From CAZWUW01 sp964636895 (lineage in GTDB: Bacteria; Bacillota; Thermincolia; Thermincolales; CAZWUW01), in contig CAZWUW010000017.1 in assembly GCA_964636895.1 (NCBI GenBank), positions 1 to 38,957 on the forward strand: 38,957 bases of DNA, read 5' to 3'. A program made the position numbers and the translations under genes. Shown here one piece after another: positions 14,007 through 22,372 of this stretch. The notes below the pieces were generated by a model, which ran no database searches, was not told the DNA's origin, and saw nothing but the letters and a program-made list of their open reading frames with translations. Every line of letters starts with the position of its first letter. The first letter of the stretch is position 1.

Positions 14007-15698
14007 TTATTTATACGGGGAAAACTTGATATCCGTCCCGTCCCTGGTCACACATACGAATTGATAATCATCCTGAATATTTATATAAACCGAACCGATA
14101 GTTATCTTTACGCCGGAATGCAAAATTCCCTGCACAAGAATGCGCCCTCGCTCCGTCTGTTCAATTTGAAATTCCACACCTTCCATAGCACTTTTTAAGG
14201 CCTCTGTTTCTTTCACCAACTCAAAATGAGTTCTGGTCACTTTTACTAAAATTGCCTTCTTGTCGTCAGGCAACTGACCCATGGTTTCCTGCAGTTGTTG
14301 TAACAGCTTAATGGCTTTAAGGGCTTTGTCCAGGTCTTCTTTCTTCTGTAGAAATTCTTTTTTCAAACGTTGATACTCGGCCCTTAACTCCGGACTGACG
14401 CCGGCCTCCAACTCGGTTGCAGTAGCCAGATGAGAACCAATAATTTTAGCTGATATTTCCTCCCCGGCCCGAACACTGCCACCAACAATTACTCCTTTAC
14501 CGCCCACAGTGACTGTCCCCCGGGCATTTGCTCTGCTATGCATAATTGCTTCACTGACTATAACATCTCCGCCGGACTGCACGGTGGAATTTTCGATAAA
14601 CCTAGTGAAAATATTGCCCTGAGCTACAACATTACTCCGCACGACCCCATTTTTTACTTTTAAATGACCGCCGCATACTACCTGTCCGCCGGCCACTACG
14701 TCAGCAACATCAATGTCTCCAACAGCTTTGACGGAAAACCCCTCCCGGATCGCCCCTTTTATGATGACACTACCGTTAAAATCAATATTACCAACGTTAA
14801 AATCCACATCTCCTTTAACCTCGTATACAGCAGAAATAGAAATCTGATTTCCACTAATAATGACATGGCCACTGGAGCGGGCAACCACGGCCATCCCGTC
14901 GTCAATCACCTCCGCATTCTTGCCTGCTGCCAAAATCATATCTTTACCCGGCTTAGCCGGGATCTCCTCACCCAGCACATTACTACCCGGAGTACCCGGT
15001 GTGGCCGCTGTCTTGACAGCCAAAATCTGACCTTCATCTACGTTCTGAATAAGATTGAGGTTATAAAAATCAACCCGCCCGTCAAGCAATTCCTGCGGCT
15101 TGCCCCGTAAAGCATTTGGCGTGAAACTATACTGTATTTTAGCCGGTTCGCCTTCTACCGGCGCAATGCCCTTGGCAATCAATACAGGTTCACTGACTTG
15201 GTCCAAAGCTAATGCAGTACCAATAGTATCCTCCCGGATACCAAAAACAATACCATTTTCCGCCAATACCCGGCGGACATCTGCTTCAGTAGCCTTCTTC
15301 CCGCCACGGGGCGGATAAATGGTCAGATACGCCTCCATTTTATCACCGGAAGTTTCAATTCTAAGTTCAGCATTCTGCACAACCTCTGGTTGGGGCGGAG
15401 CAATTTTTTCCATTATACCGGTGGCTTCAGCAGCAATTTGCCGCACCCTGGTATAATCAATATCACTCACTTGCTGGTTTTTGAGTTCCGCTAACAGGAA
15501 ATTAACGTCTAGGGCTTGTCCGTTCTTCTGTGGCGGATGGATACCTATGTAAACTCCGTCGTCCCGGTATTCAAGCAGACGAAATCCGTCCATACTCCGT
15601 TGTGCGGAAATGTTTTCTGCTCTGGCCAGGATCCGATCCGCATCAGTAGGTGAACCCAATGCCTGATTTTTATTGCCGCTGTTTTGATTCTCGCTCAT
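14007..15698 (-). CDS. FapA/DUF342 family protein
   Basis: A large cytoplasmic protein of 563 residues of the flagellar assembly protein A (DUF342) type. The N-terminal half holds the DUF342 region (ERPKK-like TIYPPRGGKKATEADVRRVL and the conserved turn GKDMILAAGKNAEVIDDG). The middle is a run of short beta-helix-like repeats (VGNIDFNGSVIIKGAIREGF, VKAVGDIDVADVVAGGQVVC), as in polymer-forming bactofilin-like proteins, and the C-terminal third is coiled coil (about 430-510). In Vibrio vulnificus FapA has been tied to polar flagellar assembly; in Firmicutes its job is not known. GTG at 15713 is possible, but GGGGG lies 8 bases before ATG 15698, which I prefer. It directly follows the sigma factor gene. 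Confidence 0.85.
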   Translation of the reverse strand: MSENQNSGNKNQALGSPTDADRILARAENISAQRSMDGFRLLEYRDDGVYIGIHPPQKNGQALDVNFLLAELKNQQVSDIDYTRVRQIAAEATGIMEKIAPPQPEVVQNAELRIETSGDKMEAYLTIYPPRGGKKATEADVRRVLAENGIVFGIREDTIGTALALDQVSEPVLIAKGIAPVEGEPAKIQYSFTPNALRGKPQELLDGRVDFYNLNLIQNVDEGQILAVKTAATPGTPGSNVLGEEIPAKPGKDMILAAGKNAEVIDDGMAVVARSSGHVIISGNQISISAVYEVKGDVDFNVGNIDFNGSVIIKGAIREGFSVKAVGDIDVADVVAGGQVVCGGHLKVKNGVVRSNVVAQGNIFTRFIENSTVQSGGDVIVSEAIMHSRANARGTVTVGGKGVIVGGSVRAGEEISAKIIGSHLATATELEAGVSPELRAEYQRLKKEFLQKKEDLDKALKAIKLLQQLQETMGQLPDDKKAILVKVTRTHFELVKETEALKSAMEGVEFQIEQTERGRILVQGILHSGVKITIGSVYINIQDDYQFVCVTRDGTDIKFSPYK

Positions 15699-15719
15699 AG
15701 TTTTAACCCCCACCCTTAA

Positions 15720-16511
15720 TTAATCCAGGACTTTCTTCTTTATTCGACTTAACCGCCCGCGTAATCTTAAAACAGCCTTGGTATGCATCTGGGAAATCCG
15801 GGACTCGGAAACTCCCAGCACTCTGCCAATTTCTTTAAGGGTTAAACCCTCGTAATAATACAGGGCAATCACCAGCTTTTCCCGTTCCGGAAGTTTATTG
15901 ATCGCTTCAGTAAGGATTCTTTTTTGGTCTCCCAACATAACCATGTCAATAGGGTCTGGCACATTGGTATCCTGAATGGTATCGATGACCCGGATACTGT
16001 TGGAGGAGTCCTTGTCCACCCGCCAGATATCTTCCAATGAGAGTACAGAAGTAAAGCTTGTTTCTGCCAGCATATGGACAAATTGCCCTTTGGATATCCT
16101 CAGCGTTGCGCATACCTCATCATCAGTTGCCGCCCGGCCCAGCTCAGTTTCCAGCTTGGCGTAAGCATGTTCCAACTCCTTCGCTTTTTGTCTAACCGAA
16201 TACGGTACCCAGTCCATAGAACGCAATCCGTCCCAGATAGCACCCCTGATGCGGGAGATGGCGTAAGTTTCAAATTTAATATTTCTGGTCAGGTCAAATT
16301 TTTCTATAGCATCAATCAGGCCAAAAATCCCGTAACTGATCAGGTCATCCTGCTGTACATTAGCCGGTAATGAAATAGCCAGACGCCCGGCTACATATTT
16401 TACCAGCACGGCATACTCAATAATCAGTTCTTCTCGGGCGGCACTATCCTTCAGGTTTTTGTATCGCACCCATAGATTCTGCAGGTTAGCTTTAGCGCTG
16501 GAAGGAATCAT
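15720..16511 (-). CDS. sigD: Flagellar sigma factor of the FliA/WhiG (sigma-D/sigma-28) type
   Basis: Directs RNA polymerase to late flagellar, motility and often autolysin genes. The 263-residue protein lacks region 1.1 and has region 2 (DLISYGIFGLIDAIEKFD, IKFETYAISRIRGAIWDGLR), the FliA signature MDWVPYSVRQKAKELE, region 3 and region 4 ending with the helix-turn-helix TLKEIGRVLGVSESRISQMH. ATG at 16511 follows AGGAGG with 6 bases. Location at the end of the chemotaxis genes is the same as in B. subtilis, where distance from the operon promoter affects how much sigma-D is made. An anti-sigma factor gene (flgM) is not present in the window. Confidence 0.95.
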   Translation of the reverse strand: MIPSSAKANLQNLWVRYKNLKDSAAREELIIEYAVLVKYVAGRLAISLPANVQQDDLISYGIFGLIDAIEKFDLTRNIKFETYAISRIRGAIWDGLRSMDWVPYSVRQKAKELEHAYAKLETELGRAATDDEVCATLRISKGQFVHMLAETSFTSVLSLEDIWRVDKDSSNSIRVIDTIQDTNVPDPIDMVMLGDQKRILTEAINKLPEREKLVIALYYYEGLTLKEIGRVLGVSESRISQMHTKAVLRLRGRLSRIKKKVLD

Positions 16512-16536
16512 AACTTACCTCCTGAATGGCCGGATT

Positions 16537-16950
16537 TTATTCATCCAGGCCCATCTTTTTCACCATGGCAGCTATTCTTTCCGGGTCCTCATTAATGATT
16601 TTATTTATCTGCGGGTCAATTTGATGCGGGGTCAAAGGTTCAAACAATGTTTCTTCAGCCGGCAGCACAATATCAACCTGTTTTCCTTTATACTGTTCAG
16701 TGGTATCCGTCACCGCCGCCTCGCTCGACAATTCATCCAAAAGTTCTACCGGCAGCTCGTCCGGGCTAAGAACCTGGGTAACAATAATGGAAATAAAAAC
16801 GTAGGTAAGTAAGACAAAGAACAACGCTGCCAACACTGCTCTAATCAACAACGCCTGCACGGAGACTCCAGACAACAATCCTGTAACAGCCAAAATCAAA
16901 AACACAGTAATGCCGATAACAACGTATTTACGTTTACCTGCTGTAAACAA
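16537..16950 (-). CDS. Small membrane protein of unknown function between cheD and the sigma factor
   Basis: I do not recognise a family. The frame is open from ATG 16986, inside cheD. The sequence AAGGGAGG, which overlaps the cheD stop, lies 7 bases before a TTG at 16950, making that the likely start and giving about 137 residues. The N-terminal half has two membrane segments (YVVIGITVFLILAVTGLLSG and about 40-65). The C-terminal half is acidic and soluble (PAEETLFEPLTPHQIDPQIN), ending with EDPERIAAMVKKMGLDE, a stretch similar in style to the MotE/FliG-type ERIA motif. The topology would put the acidic tail in the cytoplasm if the N-terminus is inside. It is absent from this spot in B. subtilis. 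Confidence 0.75.
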   Translation of the reverse strand: MFTAGKRKYVVIGITVFLILAVTGLLSGVSVQALLIRAVLAALFFVLLTYVFISIIVTQVLSPDELPVELLDELSSEAAVTDTTEQYKGKQVDIVLPAEETLFEPLTPHQIDPQINKIINEDPERIAAMVKKMGLDE

Positions 16951-16963
16951 GAAGCTTCCTCCC

Positions 16964-17449
16964 TTATATAACTCTTTCACCGACATTAATGGTTCTAATA
17001 AACAAACTGCCGTCAGCCGCGAAAAATTCTATCGTCCGGCCATAGTTACCGCCTGTATCTTCAGCCAGCAGAGGGATTTTCGCTTTTTGTAAAGCGGTTT
17101 TAACAGCCCCGATATTTCGCTCACCTATGCGCATGATATCATTGCTGCCATAAAATGTAAACATCTGCGCCCCGCCGGCAATTTTAGCCACCATACGAAC
17201 TCTATTGGCACCAAGCTTAATCATTTGTTCAATTAACAAAGGAAGAGCTGTATCAGCAAATTTGGCTTCATTCCCCCGGTTTTTATTTTGCGTACTATCC
17301 GGCAGCATGATATGGGCCATACCGGCCACTTTGATGATATTATCCCACAAACAAATCCCCACACAGGAACCCAATCCACATGTCTGTAATATATCGGGTG
17401 CCTTGGCTACATTCAGGTCGGCCATACCTATTTTTATGACTGTTGCCAT
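16964..17449 (-). CDS. cheD: Chemoreceptor glutamine deamidase CheD
   Basis: CheD deamidates glutamines on methyl-accepting receptors and, in B. subtilis, binds CheC and stimulates its phosphatase activity. The 161-residue protein has the papain-like triad in the expected places: Thr/Cys in TCGLGSCVGICLWD (Cys29) and His46 in AGMAHIMLP. The lower part with GERNIGAVKTALQKAKIPLL and DTGGNYGRTIEFFA is typical. It overlaps the cheC stop by one base (TAATG) and carries the ribosome binding site of the next gene at its end, so cheC-cheD are translationally coupled and likely made in stoichiometric amounts. Confidence 0.95.
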   Translation of the reverse strand: MATVIKIGMADLNVAKAPDILQTCGLGSCVGICLWDNIIKVAGMAHIMLPDSTQNKNRGNEAKFADTALPLLIEQMIKLGANRVRMVAKIAGGAQMFTFYGSNDIMRIGERNIGAVKTALQKAKIPLLAEDTGGNYGRTIEFFAADGSLFIRTINVGERVI

Positions 17450-18060
17450 TAAGCTTTCACTCCTATAGCCGACAAAATCTTTTCCAAAGAACCTTCGTCA
17501 GGTATCAAAAAAAAGTTACCGGTGACATTTTCTTCCGTTTCACTAAATTCCGTTTCCATAAACAACACATGGTCTCCGATAGTCCCGGCACTAATCAACA
17601 CCACATCTAATATAGCCCCGGCCATATCGATAGCTACAGCAGGCACCGAAGGAATAAAATCCAAGAGGGTAAAACTGGACAGGGAATTCAGGTATGCCGC
17701 CCCGACAATATTGACCACTTCGGCCAAAGCCGATTTATCAACTTCGTTTAATTCTTTGGTAGCGCCGGGTATCCGGCACATCAGGATATCTACCAATATA
17801 ACAGCACTGTCTAATGGCAACAAAAATAAAATGCTACATGGTGCATTACCAGATACTGTTGTAAATATCCCGGCTACTATCATTTCCGCTCCACCCACCA
17901 CTTCCGGCACTTCGGCAAAAGCCAAAATGCGTACGGACGGTACGGTCATGCGGATTTTTTTATTCATCATTTGGGACAGGGCAGTTGCACCGTTACCGGC
18001 ACCAATAGTACCGATTTCTCTGAAGGCGTCTAATTGAAATTCCGTAAGTTTTTGTAACAT
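17449..18060 (-). CDS. cheC: CheY-P phosphatase CheC
   Basis: CheC removes phosphate from CheY-P and is controlled by CheD. The family has two pseudo-symmetric active sites of the form (D/S)xxxExxN. The second is intact here (Ser110, Glu114, Asn117 in SALAEVVNIVGAAYLNSLSS). The first reads DAFREIGTIGAGNGATALSQ, so Glu15 is present but position 18, where the essential Asn belongs, is Thr (codon ACT). In B. subtilis both sites contribute, with the second the more important, so the protein is probably still active. ATG at 18060 has AAGGAGG ahead. Length 203 residues matches CheC, not CheX or FliY. Confidence 0.94.
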   Translation of the reverse strand: MLQKLTEFQLDAFREIGTIGAGNGATALSQMMNKKIRMTVPSVRILAFAEVPEVVGGAEMIVAGIFTTVSGNAPCSILFLLPLDSAVILVDILMCRIPGATKELNEVDKSALAEVVNIVGAAYLNSLSSFTLLDFIPSVPAVAIDMAGAILDVVLISAGTIGDHVLFMETEFSETEENVTGNFFLIPDEGSLEKILSAIGVKA

Positions 18061-18085
18061 ATTAACCTCCTTTGAAGGCAGTTAT

Positions 18086-18523
18086 CTATCCTTCGCTGGT
18101 ATCATTATTCAAAATTCGGTCAAGGTTAAGTAAAATTAACAACCTGTTATTAATTTTACCTACCCCGAAAAAAAATGTAGCATTTTTTTGTTCCAGCGCA
18201 GGCGGTGGTTCAATCGCGACACCCGGTAAGCGCACCACCTCAGAAACACTATCTACCACCAACCCCACCATAGTTTCCTGCCAGTTGATGATGATAATAC
18301 GGGTACTATCGGTATTCTGCCGCCAGGCTAAACCGAAACGGCGCCGCAAATCCATTACCGGGATAACCATGCCTCTAAGATTAACCACGCCCTCAAGAAA
18401 AACCGGAGCATGAGGCACCCTGGTAATTTCAAGCATCCTGATTATCTCCTGAACAACTCCAATATCAACCGCATATTCCTCATTTGCCAATGTACAGGCA
18501 ACTACTTGCATATCTTTATCCAT
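18086..18523 (-). CDS. cheW: Chemotaxis coupling protein CheW
   Basis: CheW bridges chemoreceptors and CheA in the membrane-proximal signalling arrays. The 145-residue protein is a single CheW/SH3-like domain: EYAVDIGVVQEIIRMLEITR near the start, then the most conserved part VPHAPVFLEGVVNLRGMVIP (about 35-54) and DSVSEVVRLPGVAIEPPP. The ribosome binding site GGGGAGGG overlaps the cheA stop, with 11 bases to ATG 18523. The cheA-cheW-cheC-cheD order is as in B. subtilis. It is single-domain, so not CheV. Confidence 0.95.
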   Translation of the reverse strand: MDKDMQVVACTLANEEYAVDIGVVQEIIRMLEITRVPHAPVFLEGVVNLRGMVIPVMDLRRRFGLAWRQNTDSTRIIIINWQETMVGLVVDSVSEVVRLPGVAIEPPPALEQKNATFFFGVGKINNRLLILLNLDRILNNDTSEG

Positions 18524-18540
18524 CCGGACAGGTCCCTCCC

Positions 18541-20583
18541 CTAAAATAAACTGGCCACGTCAATGATTAGCGACACCCGACCGTTTCCAAGCATTGTCGC
18601 GCCGGCTATCACCGGTATATTGCCGAGGAGTGTACCCAGCGACTTAATTACAATTTCTTGTTGACCAATGAGTGTGTCTACAATAAGGCCAACTCTTTTT
18701 TCCCCTTTTCGCACCACCACAATGTTTATTTCTTCTTCTTTTGGCATACCGGCAGGGGGCACCTGCAATATATCATGCAAGCGCAGCAAAGGCAAAACAT
18801 CCCCCCGCAGCAGCATAACTTCCTGATCCTGAATCTTATTTATCTGGTCAGGCATGATACTGGTGGTTTCGGCAATAAAACTTAAGGGAATAGCGTATAT
18901 TTCAGCTTCCAGCCGCACAAGCAAGGCCTGAATGATAGCCAGGGTCAACGGCAGTTGAATTTTGAAACTGGTACCACGACCAGGTTTACTTTCAATAAAA
19001 ATATTACCGCTCAAGCCTTCAATCTTATTTTTAACAGCGTCCAACCCGACTCCCCGACCGGAAATATCAGTAACTTTTTCAGCTGTACTTAAGCCCGGCG
19101 CAAGAATCATTCTTAACAGACTGTTTTCATCCAGTTTGGCAATTTCCTCCGGGGTGCCCAAACCCTTTTCTATTGCCTTCTTTTTAATAACCTCAGGGTT
19201 TAAGCCTTTACCGTCATCGCCTACCTCAATCACTACATTATTACCCTCATGCCTGGCAATGAGATAAACGTGACCGGTTTCATTTTTCCCGGCAGCTAAT
19301 CGTTCTGCTGGCAATTCCACACCATGGTCAATGGAATTACGCAGCAGGTGAACAAGTGGATCACCAATTTCATCGATTACGGTCCGATCCAGTTCAGTTT
19401 CTTTACCTTCAATCACTAGTTCAATCTCTTTACCCAGGTCCCGGGCCAAATCCCGAACCATCCGCGGAAACCTGCTAAACACCTGATCAACTGGCACCAT
19501 GCGCACCTTCATTACTACAGTTTGTAAATCACTGGTAATCCGATCTATCTGTTCCAAAGATTCATTAAGTTCCGGTGACTGGATGTCTTTACCAATTTGT
19601 TCAAGTCTTGTCTTATTAATCACCAGTTCGCCTACCAGGTTCATTAAACTATCCAGCCGGTGAATATCTACCCGCACACTGCCGCTGGCTTTAGGCTTGT
19701 TTCCGTTATTATTAGGGGTTGTTCTAACCTGCGCTTTAGCTACAGTTTCCTGTGCCGGAGCCCCCGGTTCAGTTAGCGCATCAGTTAATGCGGTATCCTC
19801 GGCATTACTGACAGGGAGTTTCCCTGTCAGTACACCGATTTCCGGTTCTTCCACCTCAGTAATGCTTAATAAATTCTTTTTTACTGTTTCCGCCGATTCT
19901 TTTGTGACAATTACCACATCAAAACCGGTATCAAATTTTTCTTCCTCAATTTCCTGAACAGACGGTACGGTTTTAATAATTTCACCGATATCCTCCAGGT
20001 TTTTAAACACCATAAAGGCCCGAGCCGATTTCATGATACACTTAGGGCTAATCCGCACGGTAATATGCATGCATTGATAACCCTGTTCAAGCGCTTCCTC
20101 AATCAGATTCTTTTCAAACTCATTAAAAGTTATTTTACTGATAACTGAAGCTGCAACCGCACCTTCAACATTTGAAAGATGATGTCCGACCGGCTTGTCC
20201 CCGGTAGTTGTCCGACCGGACTTTAATTCTGCAACCAGACTGTCCACTGAAATTTTTCCTTCGCCGCCGGCAGCAATATCACCTATCATACTATCCAGGG
20301 CATCCACACATTTAAAAAGCAGGTCAATCACATCAGAATTTACAGAAACTTCACTACTTCTCAGCTTATGTAAGACATTCTCCATTTCATGAGTAAGTTC
20401 TGCCACCTGTGTAAAACCCATCGTAGCCGACATACCCTTTAGGGTATGGGCGGAACGAAATATTTCGTCCAGTGTAGATGTAGTTTCTTTATCATTTTCC
20501 AGTTCCAAGAGAGAATCATTAAGTCGCTGGAGGTGCTCTCTGGCTTCTTCCAGGAACATTTCCAGGTATTTACTCATATCCAT
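18541..20583 (-). CDS. cheA: Chemotaxis histidine kinase CheA
   Basis: CheA autophosphorylates and passes phosphate to CheY and CheB. The 680-residue protein has all five domains. P1 (Hpt) carries the phospho-acceptor His46 in FRSAHTLKGMSATMGF. P2, the response regulator docking domain, is at about 150-250. P3 is the dimerisation helix pair (VDIHRLDSLMNLVGELVINK). P4 ATPase has the N box HLLRNSIDHGVE, the G1 box VGDDGKGLNPE and the G2 region GLSTAEKVTDISGRGVGLDA. P5 is the CheW-like regulatory domain (LPLTLAIIQALLVRLEAEIY). Start ATG 20583 has GGAGG 7 bases ahead. Long Pro/Ala/Thr-rich linker (about 265-300) separates P2 from P3. Confidence 0.97.
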   Translation of the reverse strand: MDMSKYLEMFLEEAREHLQRLNDSLLELENDKETTSTLDEIFRSAHTLKGMSATMGFTQVAELTHEMENVLHKLRSSEVSVNSDVIDLLFKCVDALDSMIGDIAAGGEGKISVDSLVAELKSGRTTTGDKPVGHHLSNVEGAVAASVISKITFNEFEKNLIEEALEQGYQCMHITVRISPKCIMKSARAFMVFKNLEDIGEIIKTVPSVQEIEEEKFDTGFDVVIVTKESAETVKKNLLSITEVEEPEIGVLTGKLPVSNAEDTALTDALTEPGAPAQETVAKAQVRTTPNNNGNKPKASGSVRVDIHRLDSLMNLVGELVINKTRLEQIGKDIQSPELNESLEQIDRITSDLQTVVMKVRMVPVDQVFSRFPRMVRDLARDLGKEIELVIEGKETELDRTVIDEIGDPLVHLLRNSIDHGVELPAERLAAGKNETGHVYLIARHEGNNVVIEVGDDGKGLNPEVIKKKAIEKGLGTPEEIAKLDENSLLRMILAPGLSTAEKVTDISGRGVGLDAVKNKIEGLSGNIFIESKPGRGTSFKIQLPLTLAIIQALLVRLEAEIYAIPLSFIAETTSIMPDQINKIQDQEVMLLRGDVLPLLRLHDILQVPPAGMPKEEEINIVVVRKGEKRVGLIVDTLIGQQEIVIKSLGTLLGNIPVIAGATMLGNGRVSLIIDVASLF

Positions 20584-20607
20584 AAGTCCACCTCCCCAAA
20601 AAGCTGG

Positions 20608-21687
20608 CTAATAAAGCAGGTTGCTGATTTCCGCGGCTATGTCCGGCAGCGGAACAATCCGGTCAGCCACATTGTTTTCCATGGCGGCTCTAGGCATACC
20701 CCATACTACGCAGGTTGACTGATCCTCAGCAATCGTCACCCCTTTGGCAGCCTTTATCCGCGTGAAACCGTGCACTCCGTCGGAACCCATGCCGGTAAGC
20801 AAAACCCCAATAACCGGCAGGCCACATTCCACGGCCGAGTTCATCATGATATCCACGGAAGGTCGGTGCCCGCTAACAGGTTCTGTATCAGATAGTCTGA
20901 CGATAATATTATTGTTAACATTTACTAAAGTCAGATGCCTGTCGCCCGGGGCAATATATGCCGTACAAGCCATTATTTCTTCACCGTCTTCCGCCTCTTT
21001 TACTCTAAGCGGTGAAATATCATTCAAGCGCTGAGCAAGGGAATTGGTAAAACCCTTAGGCATATGTTGGACAATAACAATACTGGCCGGTATTTTGCCT
21101 GAAATCCTGGACAGTATCGTCTGCAGCGCCCGTGGACCACCGGTGGAAGTACCTATAACCACGATTTTTTGCATTTCAGGCTTAAAGCCAATACTTGTTT
21201 TTTGCTCATCTAAACGTAGTGGTGGTATTTCCGGTATTATTGAATAGCTTGCTACCCGGCCGTAAGCCCTGGCAGCCACTTTTACTTTGAGGATTAATTC
21301 ATCCTGAATTTTATCCAGGTCGAGAGATATATTACCCGAAGGCTTAGCTATAAAATCCACGGCACCAAGTTCCAGCGACTTAACTGTCGCCTCAGCCCCT
21401 ACCTTGGTCTGGTTGCTTAACATCACTACCGGAGTCGGACACTTCTGCATAATCAGGCGTAATGCTTCCAGACCATCCATTTCCGGCATTTCAATATCCA
21501 TGGTAATAACATCAGGCTTTAATTCCAGAGTTTTTTTTACCGCCTCAACACCGTTTATTGCTGTACCAATCACTTCCAACCGCCGGTTTGTTGATAGGAT
21601 GTCACTAATAAACTTGCGCATAAATGATGAATCATCAACTACCAATACCCTGAATTTCCTTTTTGCTTCCAGTACGATTTCGGTCAT
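20608..21687 (-). CDS. cheB: Chemotaxis protein-glutamate methylesterase/deamidase CheB
   Basis: CheB removes methyl groups from chemoreceptors, activated by phosphorylation from CheA. The receiver domain has the acidic pair DD at 18-19, the phospho-acceptor Asp64 in VITMDIEMPEMDG and Lys115. The esterase domain has the catalytic Ser181 in GTSTGGPRALQ, His208 in VQHMPKGFTNSLA and Asp303 in LLTGMGSDGVHG. Length 359 is typical. It overlaps the PilZ gene by four bases (ATGA), implying coupling. In B. subtilis cheB directly follows flhG; here the PilZ gene intervenes. No cheR is in the window, so the methyltransferase is encoded elsewhere. Confidence 0.97.
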   Translation of the reverse strand: MTEIVLEAKRKFRVLVVDDSSFMRKFISDILSTNRRLEVIGTAINGVEAVKKTLELKPDVITMDIEMPEMDGLEALRLIMQKCPTPVVMLSNQTKVGAEATVKSLELGAVDFIAKPSGNISLDLDKIQDELILKVKVAARAYGRVASYSIIPEIPPLRLDEQKTSIGFKPEMQKIVVIGTSTGGPRALQTILSRISGKIPASIVIVQHMPKGFTNSLAQRLNDISPLRVKEAEDGEEIMACTAYIAPGDRHLTLVNVNNNIIVRLSDTEPVSGHRPSVDIMMNSAVECGLPVIGVLLTGMGSDGVHGFTRIKAAKGVTIAEDQSTCVVWGMPRAAMENNVADRIVPLPDIAAEISNLLY

Positions 21688-22343
21688 AATAAACCCCTCT
21701 GTCTAAGTTCCCTTTGCTGATTAAAAATATAGCGAATAATTTTATCCCTTTCGCCTTCCTCAATAATGGTAAATTCCACACCTACCGATAATGTTTGTAC
21801 TTTGCTGGAGTTAATGGGAATCACCCGTATCGCCGTGCCTATGGCTGTAACAAAATTATCGGCGCTAAAACACACCCGTATTTCCAGCATTTCTCCCAGT
21901 TCCACTTGATGTTTAGTCGAAAACATCATCCCGCCGCCGCTGATGTCTATAGTTGTAGCATCAAATTTTTCTGAAACAGGAAGCAGGCTTTCATTCAACC
22001 TACTGTAATACATGGGAATTTTGGTATCCAAACGGACAAAGTTACGCCGCTGAACACGCTTGGAATTTATCGGAGAGCCTAACTCAATTATAGGGATCGG
22101 TTTTATCTCATATGACATTATCAAGCAATCAAAAGAATAAACAGCCACCTGATCAAAAAAAGAAATGGTAACCTCCGTCCCTCTGGGTAAACGTAAAATT
22201 CCCCCGTTCTTTAAAGGCGCTGCAAGAGAAAGACGGTCACCGTTTATACCTTCTACCCTACTTCGTTGCTTGCCTTCAAAATCAGAAGTTTTAATCTCTA
22301 TATCAACAGGTTGATTGATTCTAAGGGGTCCGTATATACCCAT
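21684..22343 (-). CDS. PilZ domain protein, YcgR/YpfA-like c-di-GMP receptor
   Basis: A 219-residue cytoplasmic protein with an N-terminal YcgR-like beta domain (about 1-95) and a C-terminal PilZ domain. Both c-di-GMP binding motifs are complete: RxxxR as Arg100-Arg104 in QRRNFVRL, and DxSxxG as Asp133-Gly138 in IDISGGGMMF. In the family, c-di-GMP binding lets the protein act as a flagellar brake at the MotA/FliG interface. Position inside the operon, between flhG and cheB with a four-base overlap to cheB, links it to motility rather than to other c-di-GMP outputs. GAGGTG precedes ATG 22343. No diguanylate cyclase is nearby. Confidence 0.93.
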   Translation of the reverse strand: MGIYGPLRINQPVDIEIKTSDFEGKQRSRVEGINGDRLSLAAPLKNGGILRLPRGTEVTISFFDQVAVYSFDCLIMSYEIKPIPIIELGSPINSKRVQRRNFVRLDTKIPMYYSRLNESLLPVSEKFDATTIDISGGGMMFSTKHQVELGEMLEIRVCFSADNFVTAIGTAIRVIPINSSKVQTLSVGVEFTIIEEGERDKIIRYIFNQQRELRQRGLL

Positions 22344-22372
22344 ACATTCACCTCATCTAAGGAGTATTAAGG

